Counted from the stretch's first letter, positions 8,311 to 18,431 are shown. The stretch is 25,000 nucleotides of DNA from Glandiceps talaboti (GCF_964340395.1 NC_135562.1:13802043-13827042); one strand, 5' to 3'. Numbers and translations are program-made. Notes: generated by a model not told the origin, from the letters alone.

Positions 8311-9330
8311 ATGAGAACGTGGAACTCTATAGGTTGTGGCGGGAGGCTTCATAACTCCCCACTCGACTTTACTATGGAATTTCTAATTCTACTTCCAACT
8401 ACACATCAATTCACGGAGCTAAGTATTTTGAACATGCACTCTCACATTCTTCATGCCGGATTACAAACTACGATAACACTCATTCGACAATGATATTGGA
8501 TAACGAGGATTCAACAAGTTGTGAAGAAACTACTACGGAAATGCGTAACGTGCATCAAGGTAAATGGTCCATCCTATGCAACTCCATTGTCTGCACTTCT
8601 ACAATCATATCGCGTAATGGTCACCCCACCATTCGTTATAACCTGTGTTGATTTCACAGGCGCACTTCACAGCATACCGACTCAGGGGAGAAATGAAAAC
8701 AAAGCATATGTAACGCTATTCAAGTGCACTGTGACACATGCCATTCACTTGGAATTAGTACCAGATTTGTCAACAAGGGCATTCCTGAACGTGTTTCGCA
8801 TAATCGCGGCAAGATGATCGCTACCTAGCAAAATGGTATCAGACAATGACATTCCAGATTCTACTGAACTACGTACACTTTGCGAATCTGCAGATGTGAA
8901 GACATACGTCGCATATAAATGAGAACAGTGGACGTTTATCGGTAAACGAGGATTTTGGGAACATTTCATCCGAATTACAAAGACAGCAATTAGGAAAGTA
9001 TTAGGATACGCCTACTTAATGTATGACGAACTTAATACATCCTTAAGAAATTGAGACAGTATTAAACAACCGTCAAATTACTCATCTCTACACAAACAAC
9101 GGTGATGACACACCTCTCACGTCATCTCTTCTGTTACATGGACGACCACTGACACCACTACCCCACAGCATCATTGACGACACTGATATCAACTACCCAA
9201 CATTCAGAAATCAACCAGAAATGTGAAAACGGAAAACGCAATGCTCGCCTATCGTACCTACAAGACATCCCCATGGTTCATTCACAGTTAATTACACTTC
9301 CCCCTGTATGTACAAAGGGATTATAAATAC
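8311..9330 (+). pseudogene. BEL/Pao integrase (H2C2 zinc finger and DDE core), stop-interrupted
   Basis: GGRLHNSPLDF leads into a zinc-binding region (MHSHILHAGLQ, then LRKCVTCIK). The catalytic core has PFVITCVDFTGAL. The DDE residues are all still present in one frame: Asp at 8650-8652, Asp at 8842-8844 and Glu at 8959-8961 (in GFWEHF). That frame is interrupted by TGA at about 8491, at 8815-8817 and at 8920-8922. At the first two, Arg (CGA) would be expected, so C-to-T decay at CpG is likely. Beyond 9050 a shifted frame keeps LNNRQITHLYTN and LLLHGRPLTPLP. The family role is insertion of element DNA into the host genome. Nonfunctional. Confidence 0.82.
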
Positions 9331-9694
9331 TTAACTCTATAAACATCAATTAAATTCTATGAAATAAAGTTAAGAAAAGAAGTGTTAAATGTTCATATCA
9401 ATGTCTACTATATCTGACTACACACAGTGAACTAATAGTTCATCTTCATAAGAATGGCGATGCACTCCAAGTAAGAGAAAATGTCCGAATGAAACAGTCC
9501 TTGAACAGCGTACACAGCTTTGTCGATATTCAGAACGGCCTAGCGTTGTCACCTGGAAAGAACAACTTGGTTTCGAAGAAAGATGAATGTTGCACACCCT
9601 GAGTTCGGCAGTCGAACCAGAGGAAATTGGGTCACTTCACAGGTTGCAGTATTGGTGGTGATGGAAAACGTTGGTGGAGTCAAAGGGAACAAAT
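9331..9694. other. Sequence between two retroelement relics
   Basis: Contains an AATAAA at about 9361. The stretch around 9425-9490 (frame with VHLHKNGDALQV) may be the decayed BEL/Pao integrase C-terminus. The right half would be the place for a 5' LTR of the next element, but I found no matching LTR downstream. Confidence 0.3.
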
Positions 9695-9712
9695 TGGTGG
9701 CAACGAACCAGG
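9695..9712 (+). other. Possible tRNA primer-binding site
   Basis: TGGTGGCAACGAACCAGG begins with the TGG that pairs with a tRNA 3' CCA end and lies 102 bp before the first gag-like ATG. A matching tRNA was not identified from sequence alone. Confidence 0.3.
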
Positions 9713-9796
9713 TGCGGTGAGTGATCCAAATTTGGTTGACAATCGATTTGACGTGTGTATTATATATTTTGTGTTGTTTAGTATAATTATAGTAAC

Positions 9797-10080
9797 ATGA
9801 AGTTAAGAAGTGGGAATTTGACAGATTCGGCAGTTTATACAGTGGATGGAGAAGATTTGTTATCCCTATCAGATTCACGAGCTTACTGGCCCACAATTAA
9901 GTGCCGAAGTTATTTGAATTGGGAAAAATAAAAATGATAAGTAATATTGAACGAGAGCAAAGATAGCATGAATTTCAGTTATGAGAACACGAACAACAGC
10001 AAGAGAATGAACGTCGGCAAAGACAGCATGAATTTTGGATGAAAGAGATGGAATTTTGGAATTCGGAAATGTAAGGCTGA
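9797..10080 (+). pseudogene. Gag N-terminus of the Gypsy-like element, broken
   Basis: From ATG 9797: MKLRSGNLTDSAVYTVDGED and LLSL, similar in style to Gypsy-type gag starts (short basic start, then a VDGEDLL stretch). The frame must shift near 9898 to continue as VPKLFELGKIKM and then a charged helix rich in E, R, Q and H (EREQR, EHEQQQENERRQRQHEF). At least three in-frame stops (near 9966, 9981 and 10070) break it. The role in intact elements is assembly of the particle shell. Confidence 0.45.
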
Positions 10081-10133
10081 AAGGATATTTCAGTTAATAA
10101 GTTTGACTCTAAGCTACGCTTGCAAATCTATTC

Positions 10134-10349
10134 ATGTCTGGGTATAGAATGGGCAAAGTGTATGAAAGAGAGATTGAGGGTAAAATAGCATATCAAACAG
10201 AAAGAGAACAAAGGAAAGGGGAATTGGAAAGGGAAAGAGAGCACATGAGAAGGGAACTTGACAGCAAAAGAGAGGACATTTTGAAAGGGAAATGTCAACA
10301 GAAGGAAACACAACCTAAAAGAGAACCAGAGCTAGCGAAAATGTTTTGA
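10134..10349 (+). pseudogene. Highly charged coiled-coil frame of the same relic
   Basis: 71 codons: YEREIEGKIAYQTEREQRKG then ELEREREHMRRELDSKR, a strongly heptad-like Glu/Arg/Lys-rich helix. It ends with a stop at 10347-10349. Dropping one T in the TTTT just before this stop would make it continuous with the next frame, so the two were probably once a single coding sequence. Resembles the coiled-coil part of gag; no enzyme motif. Confidence 0.45.
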
Positions 10350-10968
10350 AGGCAAATCTCCGGAACATTATGGTAGATTGGAAGTGGAAAACGTAGTTAG
10401 TGATACTTCTATCGTTGAGAGAGACAAAAAGGAGTCACCAGCAAAAGATACAGGAAGGCAGAGGTCGAATTATATTGACACGTCAGGAATTACAAGTAAG
10501 AGTATTATTGATGAAAAGATTGTAAATGGTGTGGTTAAGGTAGTCAATACTAATAAGCTGACAAATGAGACATGTACTTGGAATCACCAGGTAGCATCAT
10601 TTCATAAGCACGGTGATCAGTGCATGGGTATAGAAGTAAATACATGTTTATTGATAGAAGTAAAGCAGAATACAGATGTGAGTCATACTGTTTTAGGGAA
10701 CCACACTGTTGGAAACAAACAAGTTGGTAACACGAGGACATGTACTTCCTCTCGCAATGAATTGTATCGAATAAGGGGTTCCCACAATGAGATTAATCAC
10801 ACTTATGAGCAATTTGTTTTCCTTCATTCTAAGGGGCCAGCAATTGTGGAGGTAACCCTTGATATTTTAATGTTTAGAATTTTTATGTGGTGGTTAGAAA
10901 GGTTAAAAGCCAATATTAACTATACCCTTTTGCAATGGCAAGCGAAGTTACGAAATATACAGAGTTAA
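10350..10968 (+). pseudogene. 196-codon open frame in the Gypsy-like relic, unknown product
   Basis: An open frame of 196 codons counted from the first ATG-equivalent at 10378; the open stretch extends upstream to about 10350. It is hydrophilic in its first two thirds (VERDKKESPAKDTGRQR and many Asn/Thr), then has a more hydrophobic end (LDILMFRIFMWWLERL). No zinc knuckle, protease or polymerase motif. Its length without a stop in A+T-rich DNA makes chance unlikely. I do not recognise a family; it could be gag C-terminus, an extra 3' frame of an LTR element, or captured sequence. Confidence 0.4.
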
Positions 10969-11301
10969 GGGCGAGTACTAGTGACATGTAAATTGTAAAG
11001 AATGCTTCAGAAATCTTGAAGCAGAAATTGTCGTGTGTGTGTTTTGTTAGGATTGATGTCATGTACACAGGCAATAATATTACATATTTATTCTGTTGTG
11101 ATCCACTGCTGTGTCCTGTTTATAGAACCTGGGGTGACGTGTGCAACATTCTTACAGAGAAATGTGAATAGCATATATTACAAAGTAATTAATAGTTGTT
11201 ACAACATATTAGAAGCTAATTGATGTTTATAGAGTTACGTAGTTATAATCCCTTGGTACTTAGGAAGTGTACTTCACCGTGATTGAACCTTGGGGTGACT
11301 T

Positions 11302-11320
11302 CATGGGGGATGTCTTGACA
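11302..11320 (+). other. Possible polypurine tract and 3' LTR start
   Basis: CATGGGGGA followed by TGTCTTGACA is the usual form of a polypurine tract meeting an LTR 5' end (TG...). The far end of an LTR was not found. A similar phrase (CTGGGGTGACGTGTG) occurs at 11130. Confidence 0.3.
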
Positions 11321-11544
11321 AACATCCCAAATAATAGTGATATTAGACATTAACGGTAAGGCAAATTTCTATAATTTAATATGCGGATCCAATCGTGATA
11401 CTTAGAATAATCATGTGATGACGACTATCCAATGAGTAGTATGCCAACTCTACTGGGAGGTGTTATAGATTCTTACTAGGTTAAATATTTGTGTTTTCAT
11501 GTGAAATGTTAGATTTGGATTTTAAGTTCATGTGGAATAATAAA
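11321..11544. other. Short gene-free stretch, possible LTR body
   Basis: A+T-rich, no open frame of note. It would be the LTR body if the preceding junction is correct. Confidence 0.3.
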
Positions 11545-12275
11545 TCAAGTCTCATTCAAGAGAAAAATTAGTGTGCTAGAATCTTTGGTGTATGTTGTAG
11601 GATCTATATTCACTATTAAAGTATCCTTATGCAGTGTCTTATGAAATGACTGGTGTAACCCATACTTTACGTTTTCATTAATATGAATTCTAAAGGATGA
11701 GTTCTTTCCACTGTTGGTCTTTCTTCTGTCTTTGTTTTGATGAGACCCATTAAACATAACATCAGATATAATATTTTACAAAACATGACAAGATTGCTAT
11801 ATTTCTCTTGAAATAAATGTCGATTTCTAGTATCCTGTATGATTTTCAACAGCAAATATACATGATCATTAAGATACCGAATTCCTTGGTTATCTTGAGG
11901 ATCAGGAACAATCTTGCAAATTCCACCCTTTTAAAGGAATTCTGTTTCTCGCGTTCTTTTATAAAATAATCTGGTATAATTGTTCATCTGTCAATTTCAT
12001 AGCAGGGTTTGCAACTAAAATACACCGATTCTCTTTCTTATAGCACACCATCCGAATTCAAGGTTGACCCCAAACTACTCTTTGTATTTGTTTATAAATT
12101 TAGTAATATTCTTTTCTCCAAACATTTATATCTTATATTCCATGAGGGGAACATCGCCTTTACCAGCAAAGTGCAATTCTTGCACTTTCTTATCAATCCT
12201 TATCAGCTCATTACCATAACTAAGTGTTTGCTTTTTGTAATTACATCTGATAAGCCTGAGTCGTCGCTGGTACAG
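11545..12275 (-). pseudogene. Coding-like remnants downstream of the Polinton integrase
   Basis: Minus-strand open pieces with protein-like composition. 12126-12275 is 49 codons rich in Arg/Lys with LRLIRCNYKKQTLSYGNELI. 11668-11935 includes GGICKIVPDPQDNQGIRYLN. 11545-11757 lies in another frame. They share strand with the integrase relic at 12725-13245 and lie 3' of it, where other Polinton genes could sit. I cannot assign any to a named protein. Stops and frame changes indicate decay. Confidence 0.3.
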
Positions 12276-12724
12276 GTACTAGGTGAAGACTGAAATGCTG
12301 TCGACGGAATGTGTGCAAGTAATAGTGAGTGTGTTACTCCGCCTCGAGGCACAACTGGCTTTGGTGAAAGGTCACGATCCGATCGCGATTATAACATTAG
12401 GATACAGCGTGCACCGTACATTGACGATGTTACATGTGGTATATGGACATCATATATGGGAATTCGTTATTTAAGTATCTCTGTGCTTAATTTTTGAAAA
12501 AATTATTTATCTAACTATGGAACGAGAAAAACTGTAGTTCCGAGTGCAAGGTTACTTTCAAGGAGTGAATCGTTTGAGTCAAGGGACATTATCAGCTGTT
12601 ACAACTTTTATAATCCTATTACAGTTGACATTGCAAACAGATTTAGAGATTGTCAACAACCCGACTTGCCTATTGATGAACTCGGGTTATCCGTAGTTTG
12701 GTTTTACCGAGGCGTTTCCGACAT
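12276..12724. other. No supportable gene
   Basis: Short overlapping frames on both strands around 12283-12497. None has a recognisable motif, and they sit between two decayed transposon parts. Confidence 0.45.
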
Positions 12725-13250
12725 GCTTATTATATTTTCCATTGGTTCCTAAATGTTGAATCCAGCATCATAGCCATTCCATTTAACTGAAGCATACAGT
12801 TTTCCTATTGTTTTCCTATTTGATTTCTTTCCACTTTGTATACCTCGGATTTAACTGTATATGGTGACAGTACTTGTTCATCAAAAAGTGCCTTCAATGT
12901 CCCCTCCTTATAAATCCTGCAGTTTGTAAACAATAACTGGCCCATAAATGATTTGCTTAATCTTAAAAAGCTCTTGAGTATAATTTGGTAGATAACCCCT
13001 ACTGAATAAATTTTATCACAATGTTACACTGTGATGTTCAATACGAATATGTCAAATAAGAACCACATAGATTTTACCAAACAATACCTTCATTTTCAGG
13101 TTTACTAGCCTCTACTGGTGTCATATGAATACTTAAATGATGTGTATTATTATATCCCGCAACTAATTCATCAATATAGATAATCCATTTGCTAGTTTGT
13201 TTATCTGTAAGATGTTTATAAATTCTACGTATTAATGTTTGGTTGACTTA
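12725..13250 (-). pseudogene. Polinton/Maverick-type integrase C-terminal half with chromodomain
   Basis: On the minus strand from 13245 the reading NQTLIRRIYKHLTDKQ is followed by YIDELVAGYNNTHHLSIHMT and PVEAS, the characteristic end of the Polinton-type rve integrase core (YNN-x-H-x-SI-x-M-x-P). Next come RGYLPNYTQELFKI (about 12955-12998), VYKLQDL with an IEGTF-like phrase, and VKWNGYDAGFNI (about 12750-12790), a chromodomain core. Stops: TAA after GIVW (about 13076), TAA after KLQDL, and TAG at 12749-12751 where the conserved Trp of the chromodomain is expected. Frameshifts occur near 12885. The DDE catalytic half is missing. Dead copy. Confidence 0.75.
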
Positions 13251-13276
13251 TCAGAATCATTGCACAGAATTTCAAA

Positions 13277-13373
13277 TGATTTATCTATCTTAAATTTGTT
13301 ATTCTATTTCACTTTTGCTTAATCTGATGTAATTTGTAGATGTATATTTGAATCCATGTAATCAACATTATCT
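13277..13373 (-). repeat. Inverted repeat, left arm (97 bp)
   Basis: Reverse complement of 13896-13992 with 95 of 97 positions identical by eye. The arm ends about 30 bp from the first integrase-like codon at 13245, so the rearrangement that made the inverted repeat may also have cut the integrase. Confidence 0.92.
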
Positions 13374-13895
13374 TTCCTTTTATTACCATTGTGATATCTT
13401 AATCTTTTAGTCGTACCTTTTATATTTCACCATGAGTTGTACATTACCATAGTCTGATATGTGTATACCCAATTAGAGTTTCATGAAACTGAATAGTTAC
13501 ATCGTTAGTGTTTTGGCTGAGATACTGTGAATTTATATAAATTTTCATTACTATAATATGTGTATATAATAGATAATGACTTCAAATTATGGTTTATGTA
13601 TATCCTCAAAACTACAGGTTGGATGATCTCCAAGATATTGATTTAAGAGGAGTGAAGGCCAACAAAACTACAACAAAGACTTTGTCCTACAACGGCAAAA
13701 CACCACAGGAATTTTAAAATTAAAACCAGCTGCTGTTCAAGATCATACATATACTAATAATCTTGTGACGTAGATGAAACACTTAAATAAATGCAAAATA
13801 CCCCCAATATACCATTTGTATTTGATGGAATGATATATTAAAACACATACTGTATTTGATATCAGACATTATTTACCAGCACCAGATCCCAGATT
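13374..13895. other. Loop of the inverted repeat; no intact gene
   Basis: A+T-rich. On the plus strand 13690-13860 contains broken protein-like pieces with stops. Nothing identifiable. Confidence 0.4.
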
Positions 13896-13992
13896 AGATA
13901 ATGTTGATTACATGGATTCAAATATACATCTACAAATAACATCAGTTTAAGCAAAAGTGAAATAGAATAACAAATTTAAGATAGATAAATCA
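13896..13992 (+). repeat. Inverted repeat, right arm (97 bp)
   Basis: Partner of 13277-13373, two mismatches, loop 522 bp. The surrounding plus strand (13700-14000) has short coding-like pieces (LKPAAVQDHTYTNN, HYLPAPDPRLDN), possibly from the same transposon. No target duplications were recognised at the outer arm ends. Confidence 0.92.
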
Positions 13993-14349
13993 GTTGATAG
14001 TCTATATCAACGTTCTAAAAATGCAACTTTAGACTCAAAGGTAACCAAACATCCATCGATATATCAACAATTGCGCTAAAAACAATCACATTGATTGAAT
14101 TTAAATATATTGATAAAATGTTTCAGTAAAATATGTAGATATAACATATGATAAGTGGAAAAATACAAAACATCAAATAATTAATTAACTATTTAGAATG
14201 TATATATTCAGCTTACAGAAGATCGTACAAATTGCTTAGTGGATTGAATAAGGTCATATTAATAACATCTGGTATTTCATCTTCAACAGACATATCTTAG
14301 CAATGGTTTCAGCGCCAACACGACGTTACGTGTTTTCATTCCACTTTGA

Positions 14350-14640
14350 TCTTTACCCGCTTGTTCGTTATTTGTTTCCTATTGGTTTGTACTTCCTGCC
14401 TTATCCACCATTAAAGGCTCGATCATACAGAATTGGATTGTCATTATTGCCGCAGTTATACCAGTTTTTATATCTGGTGTTGTGGCTGTGCTTGTGATAT
14501 TGAGTATAATAAATTCAAATTTAACACTTGCTGATAAATATGTCGTGTGCACCATACAACGTCAATTTGCCTTAAGCATACTATGCCGTCGATATCCAAA
14601 ATATTACTTCATTATTTTTGAATCATCATTTGCTTTATAG
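14350..14640 (+). other. 96-codon open frame with a strong hydrophobic segment
   Basis: Open between TGA (14347-14349) and TAG (14638-14640). Contains NWIVIIAAVIPVFISGVVAV and LVILSII, a membrane-helix-like run. There is no start codon context, splice-site support or recognised family. Its last third (about 14560-14605) matches the non-coding repeat at 19205-19250 and 23090-23130, which argues that at least that part is not a gene. Confidence 0.2.
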
Positions 14641-14712
14641 TACCAGTGACGTAGCTATGTATGTATGTATGTATGTATGTATGTATGTATGTATGTATGT
14701 ATGTATGTATTG
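14555..14712. repeat. Partial copy of the 19.2/23.1-kb repeat plus (ATGT)n
   Basis: TTTGCC-TAAGCATACTATGCCGTCGA (14570-14591) matches 19224-19250 and 23095-23125. It is followed 65 bp later by an ATGT run (14656-14710), echoing the order repeat-then-tetranucleotide array seen in the larger copies. Confidence 0.7.
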
Positions 14713-16680
14713 GTGCATGTATGTATGTAAGTATTCGTACATGTATATGTGTACGTGTGCATGTGTATGTGTGACGTCTGTTTTATTTATATTCACCTTT
14801 CTTCCTTGGAGGTTCTTGAACCATGTTGGCACAGTGTCAGCAATACTTCCTATAATAAAGTATAGATAATAAATTTATGTTTAACGGTCAGATACTGCAA
14901 ATTGTTGTGTCTTATCCAAAGTCTTTTCTTTTTTACCTCCGTATTAAGCGAGTCAATATATGTATACATGAACTGTAAACTGGGGCATTAACAGTAAGAG
15001 CAGATCAGATTTTGCACACAATTCACTGTGTAGAGTGATTATCCTATAGTCTACACTTAAACGTTCTCCTCAGCCTGTTGTCTATATAACGAATGAATGT
15101 TTCTTTGATGGGTGTGGGCACTCATGGCTCATGAATATTCAAGCAAAGATACCCATTAACAGCAAAAAATCTGGAATCACAAGTAATTGTAGGTGATGTA
15201 AAATCATGAATTAACTCTCCAGAAATCATACTTTATGAAAATATCACTATATCCTGGAGTTAAGTTCCCGCTTAAAATGGCGAGGTCGAGTACTAAACGG
15301 CGCTCAGCATTTTTTATTTTATTTCAAACATACACCAATCTGTAAAAAGCTGTTGGTTTTTTGTTTTAGGTAAAGTAATGCCACACTTGGAGTTATGCGT
15401 GTATGCCGGGACCTTAAAAACAACTTTGCAAAATGTGTGTATACACATATATCTGCGTACTCATGATCATAGTAAAAATATTGTCATGGTGACCTTTAAC
15501 CTTCCTATCTTTGTTCTTACAACGGACATTGCTAAACATTGCTTAATCATGAACTGCGAACTGTTTAAAACTACCTATGCACGAAGACATAATCGAGAAA
15601 AATAACAAAGATAACAATTCAAATATTCACTATAATATCATACAAATTCCAAAAATTTCCAAAGTACTAAATATTAGCTGAGTGGCTTCATTTTGAAGGG
15701 AGTCACTTACCGGCGACGATATTTTATTGGTTAAACAGCTTCAATTTAAGAACATCTCTTTGACGTCGATGGTTGTACACAATCATGCAACACCCAACGG
15801 ACTTTCTTAATTTTCGAAGGAGAAGAATTCTTTTTTTTTCTTTTTCACCAATTAGCACATTGTCGAAAGATAGACATTTTGCTTCTGTTGACATTTCAAC
15901 ACACTGACCAACTACCCTTGCTATATTAACTTGCTATTTATTAACTATTTATCGATTGAATACGAGTCATGTGATTCATCACAAAGGTCAACTGTCAAAG
16001 TTTAGTGCTGAGCCTTGCTGGCATTACTGTTTTAAAAAGACAATGATCTGCATCGCCACTATAGAAAATACATAGAAAGAACCTATCTTGATTTGCCCGT
16101 GACGTAATAACTAACTGCTAGCTGCTAACAGTATAATTAAACCTGCCAGCAGTGGTATACGGTTTCTGAGGACTATTGTGTTCGCTTTCGGAAGTTCCAT
16201 CCATCCATTCAGTTGACTTTTCACAGTTGGTATCTTTAGAAAGACACTGAATTCGTTGCTTCTCTGGTTGTGATCTACATCTTGGCTTTTGATAAAAGCG
16301 TGATCTCAGTTACTATGATATTATTTGGTGAATTTTGAGTGCTTAATTACTTGACTACCTCAACAGTTGTTATGTGTGAGGCTACGAAATTACCATTCTA
16401 CTGTTGATAAGGCGGTGACGCGGTAGTTTGGTATATCTGTGTTAATTCTTGAATGTACACAGTACACTTGCTATCTTACAAAATACACTGTTGACATACC
16501 TGGACCTATGTAACTGTTTAAAAATCTTCTATCTGGCTTAAAAAAGGATTTTGATATCTGAACTGCATGAACGAGATTGAACTTTGCTTGTAAAAAGAAA
16601 TATAATATAATCATGCTATGTGACTCGCATTTCAAGTCAAACAAATGATTTGTTCATGAACATTAGTAACCTGAATTCCA
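14713..16680. other. About 2 kb with no supportable gene
   Basis: A 75-codon frame at 15378-15605 follows a pyrimidine-rich tract (GGTTTTTTGTTTTAG) but matches nothing I know. AAAATGGCG at about 15276 is a lone YY1-like site. No repeats or RNA genes seen. Confidence 0.5.
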
Positions 16681-16683
16681 GTC

Positions 16684-16717
16684 GTGTGTATGTGTGTGTG
16701 TGTGTGTGGGGGGGGGG
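16684..16717. repeat. Microsatellite (TG)n followed by a G run
   Basis: Alternating TG run to 16708, then nine or more G. Confidence 0.95.
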
Positions 16718-16839
16718 TATTGTTTTGCGTTTCCCTTATCTCGCCGGGCATTTTGCTAACAGCATATTTGCTAATGTCAAAAAGTAGGCGCAAATTCTCA
16801 GGAATTGCGAGGGCGAGGGCCAGGGAAAAATCAAGCCCA

Positions 16840-17306
16840 ATCTGTGACAAAATTGACCCCTCGATTTAATTTCTCTAAAATATGACCCTCCCCTCTAGAT
16901 CTTGATATTTAAAAACATTTTTAACATAACCTCCCTGTACCGTAGTTGTCAGACCTCAAGATTAGTAGCCAGGATCTAGGAAGTATTGAGTTAGAATCCC
17001 ACTACAAACAGGGAATTTTTTCTTTGTTACAATCCCACCACATAGATAGCTTTAAAGGCATATGTTGTTTCCCATTATTATCACCACGGTGAGTTTGTGT
17101 TTGTATTCATCAATCAATGACTGTCTTTGGATCTAATTGGATGAGCTGACGGCCAGATCTCCCAAAGACTCGATACACATGGGAGCACACAACTGACAAC
17201 ATCTCCACCACAATATACCCAATACCTTGTCACGCTGTTCCCCCTTTACAACTGTTAGACCCGCTCCTCTCCTCACATCACAACTAATGGTCAATTCGTG
17301 AATTTC
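16840..17306. other. Gene-free, C-rich dispersed motif
   Basis: Phrases such as TTGACCCCTCGATTTAATTT and ATGACCCTCCCCTC recur in similar form near 17690-17740, 18620-18700 and 22624-22700, suggesting a dispersed low-complexity repeat family. No open frame. Confidence 0.4.
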
Positions 17307-17723
17307 ACTGATGTAAATTATTGTAATACTACCTTACAATTGTGGCAGTGATGGGACATGGTTTCAATTGGATTTGGAAACGGTGGATCATCCCAAACCT
17401 AAGACATTGCAAAGTTAGATTTAAAAATTGAAAGTAAAATGCGCCCCTCCTCTAATTTCTATTTCCAAAAATATCGCTGCTTGTATTCAGCGTGGTTGTT
17501 GAAAATCCCAACACGAATGGTTTGTATTCAGCTAGAACTTTAGAAATATTGCCAATATTTAAGGCAGTTGCAGACAACTTGATAAATCAAGATCTTTTTT
17601 CGCAAACGTGAAAATATAAGACTGGGGTCAGAATTTATGTTGGAGGGGTGGGCCTAGGGGAGAAATTATTTTGTTCAAAAGAAAATTCGCAGACCCTCCT
17701 TCGCCTCTAAAAAAATGTCATGA

Positions 17724-17813
17724 CCCCCCCCCCCCCCCATGAACCCAATAATTTCGTAGCCCCCATCCGGCTACACATATTTTAATGTGTGGTTATACAG
17801 TACCCCCCCCCCC
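17724..17813. repeat. Two C homopolymer runs
   Basis: C runs at 17724-17738 and 17803-17813, within copy-A-specific DNA. Confidence 0.95.
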
Positions 17814-18121
17814 ACTCCACTTCACAGTGTATGGTACTCTGCATTAAGGTAACAGTGAAAATCAACTTCAGCGACCATACATAACAGTGACATTGGGATG
17901 TACTTCTTATCCAGCAGTCTTTTCTCTTTCAATCTTGATACTGGGCAGAAAGCGTATCCCCATGATAGCTAGTGGGATGGGTGTGGGAGGGGTGTCCTCC
18001 TCCAACGGTATGTACCTCTTTTTTAAACAAAGGGACATGTAGGAGGTCATTTAGTGGACGAAATTCCAAAACACACATAATTATCGAAAGCCATAGATCT
18101 AGAGTACCTGAAAACTGTCTT

Positions 18122-18185
18122 CAATACCCACAATCTGATTAAAATCCGATGCAGATCGGATTTTAATCAGATTGCAATACCCACA
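18122..18185. repeat. 44-bp perfect hairpin flanked by an 11-bp direct repeat
   Basis: The left arm 18131-18150 (CAATCTGATTAAAATCCGAT) is the exact reverse complement of 18155-18174; the loop is GCAG. CAATACCCACA occurs at 18122-18132 and again at 18175-18185, overlapping the left arm by 2 bp. A hairpin between direct repeats looks like a minimal insertion with target duplication. Confidence 0.95.
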
Positions 18186-18354
18186 GTTTACTCTCAATGC
18201 ATTATTATACAATCGTATGGCTATATTACCTACATTTTAACTTTTACAGAGATATTTAGGTAGACACATTCGCTTGGCTATTGACTGCCTCACAATTAAA
18301 TGTATGGTAGGGAAATGATGTAAACAACAGCTCCTAAGATTTGAATTTTCAAAA

Positions 18355-18356
<2 letters not shown>

Positions 18357-18431
<75 letters not shown>

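Larger units (their letters stand above)
7133..9330 (+). mobile_element. BEL/Pao LTR retrotransposon relic, RT-RNase H deleted
   Basis: In order on the plus strand are gag zinc knuckle, aspartic protease, the linker after protease, then the integrase H2C2 zinc finger and catalytic core: the BEL/Pao gene order. Reverse transcriptase and RNase H, normally between protease and integrase, are absent. The junction falls near 7955-7965. Several in-frame stops and frameshifts show it is dead. No LTR pair was recognised; the 5' side is cut at the minisatellite at 7132. Confidence 0.85.
9695..11311 (+). mobile_element. Gypsy-like LTR element relic (gag and 3' part; pol missing)
   Basis: Proposed parts are a primer-binding-site-like TGGTGGCAACGAACCAGG at 9695, a gag start (ATG 9797), a coiled-coil gag with Glu/Arg/Gln-rich repeats (9900-10350), and a 196-codon open frame to 10968. 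A purine tract CATGGGGGA ends at 11310, followed by TGTCTTGACA, which resembles an LTR start. No protease, reverse transcriptase or integrase motif is visible. Assignment to Gypsy rests on overall layout and the type of gag. Confidence 0.45.

Noticed and set aside
9549-9896. 115-codon minus frame
   Set aside because: Antisense to the Gypsy-like leader and gag start; no independent support.
12009-12293. 94-codon plus frame with hydrophobic residues
   Set aside because: Antisense to the minus-strand protein-like remnants at 12126-12275, which have the better composition.
14618-14869. Frames across the ATGT run (CMYVCMYV and HTYIHTYI)
   Set aside because: Microsatellite artefacts.
15378-15605. 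75-codon plus frame after a pyrimidine tract
   Set aside because: The acceptor-like tract is suggestive, but the peptide has no recognised features and no partner exon was found.
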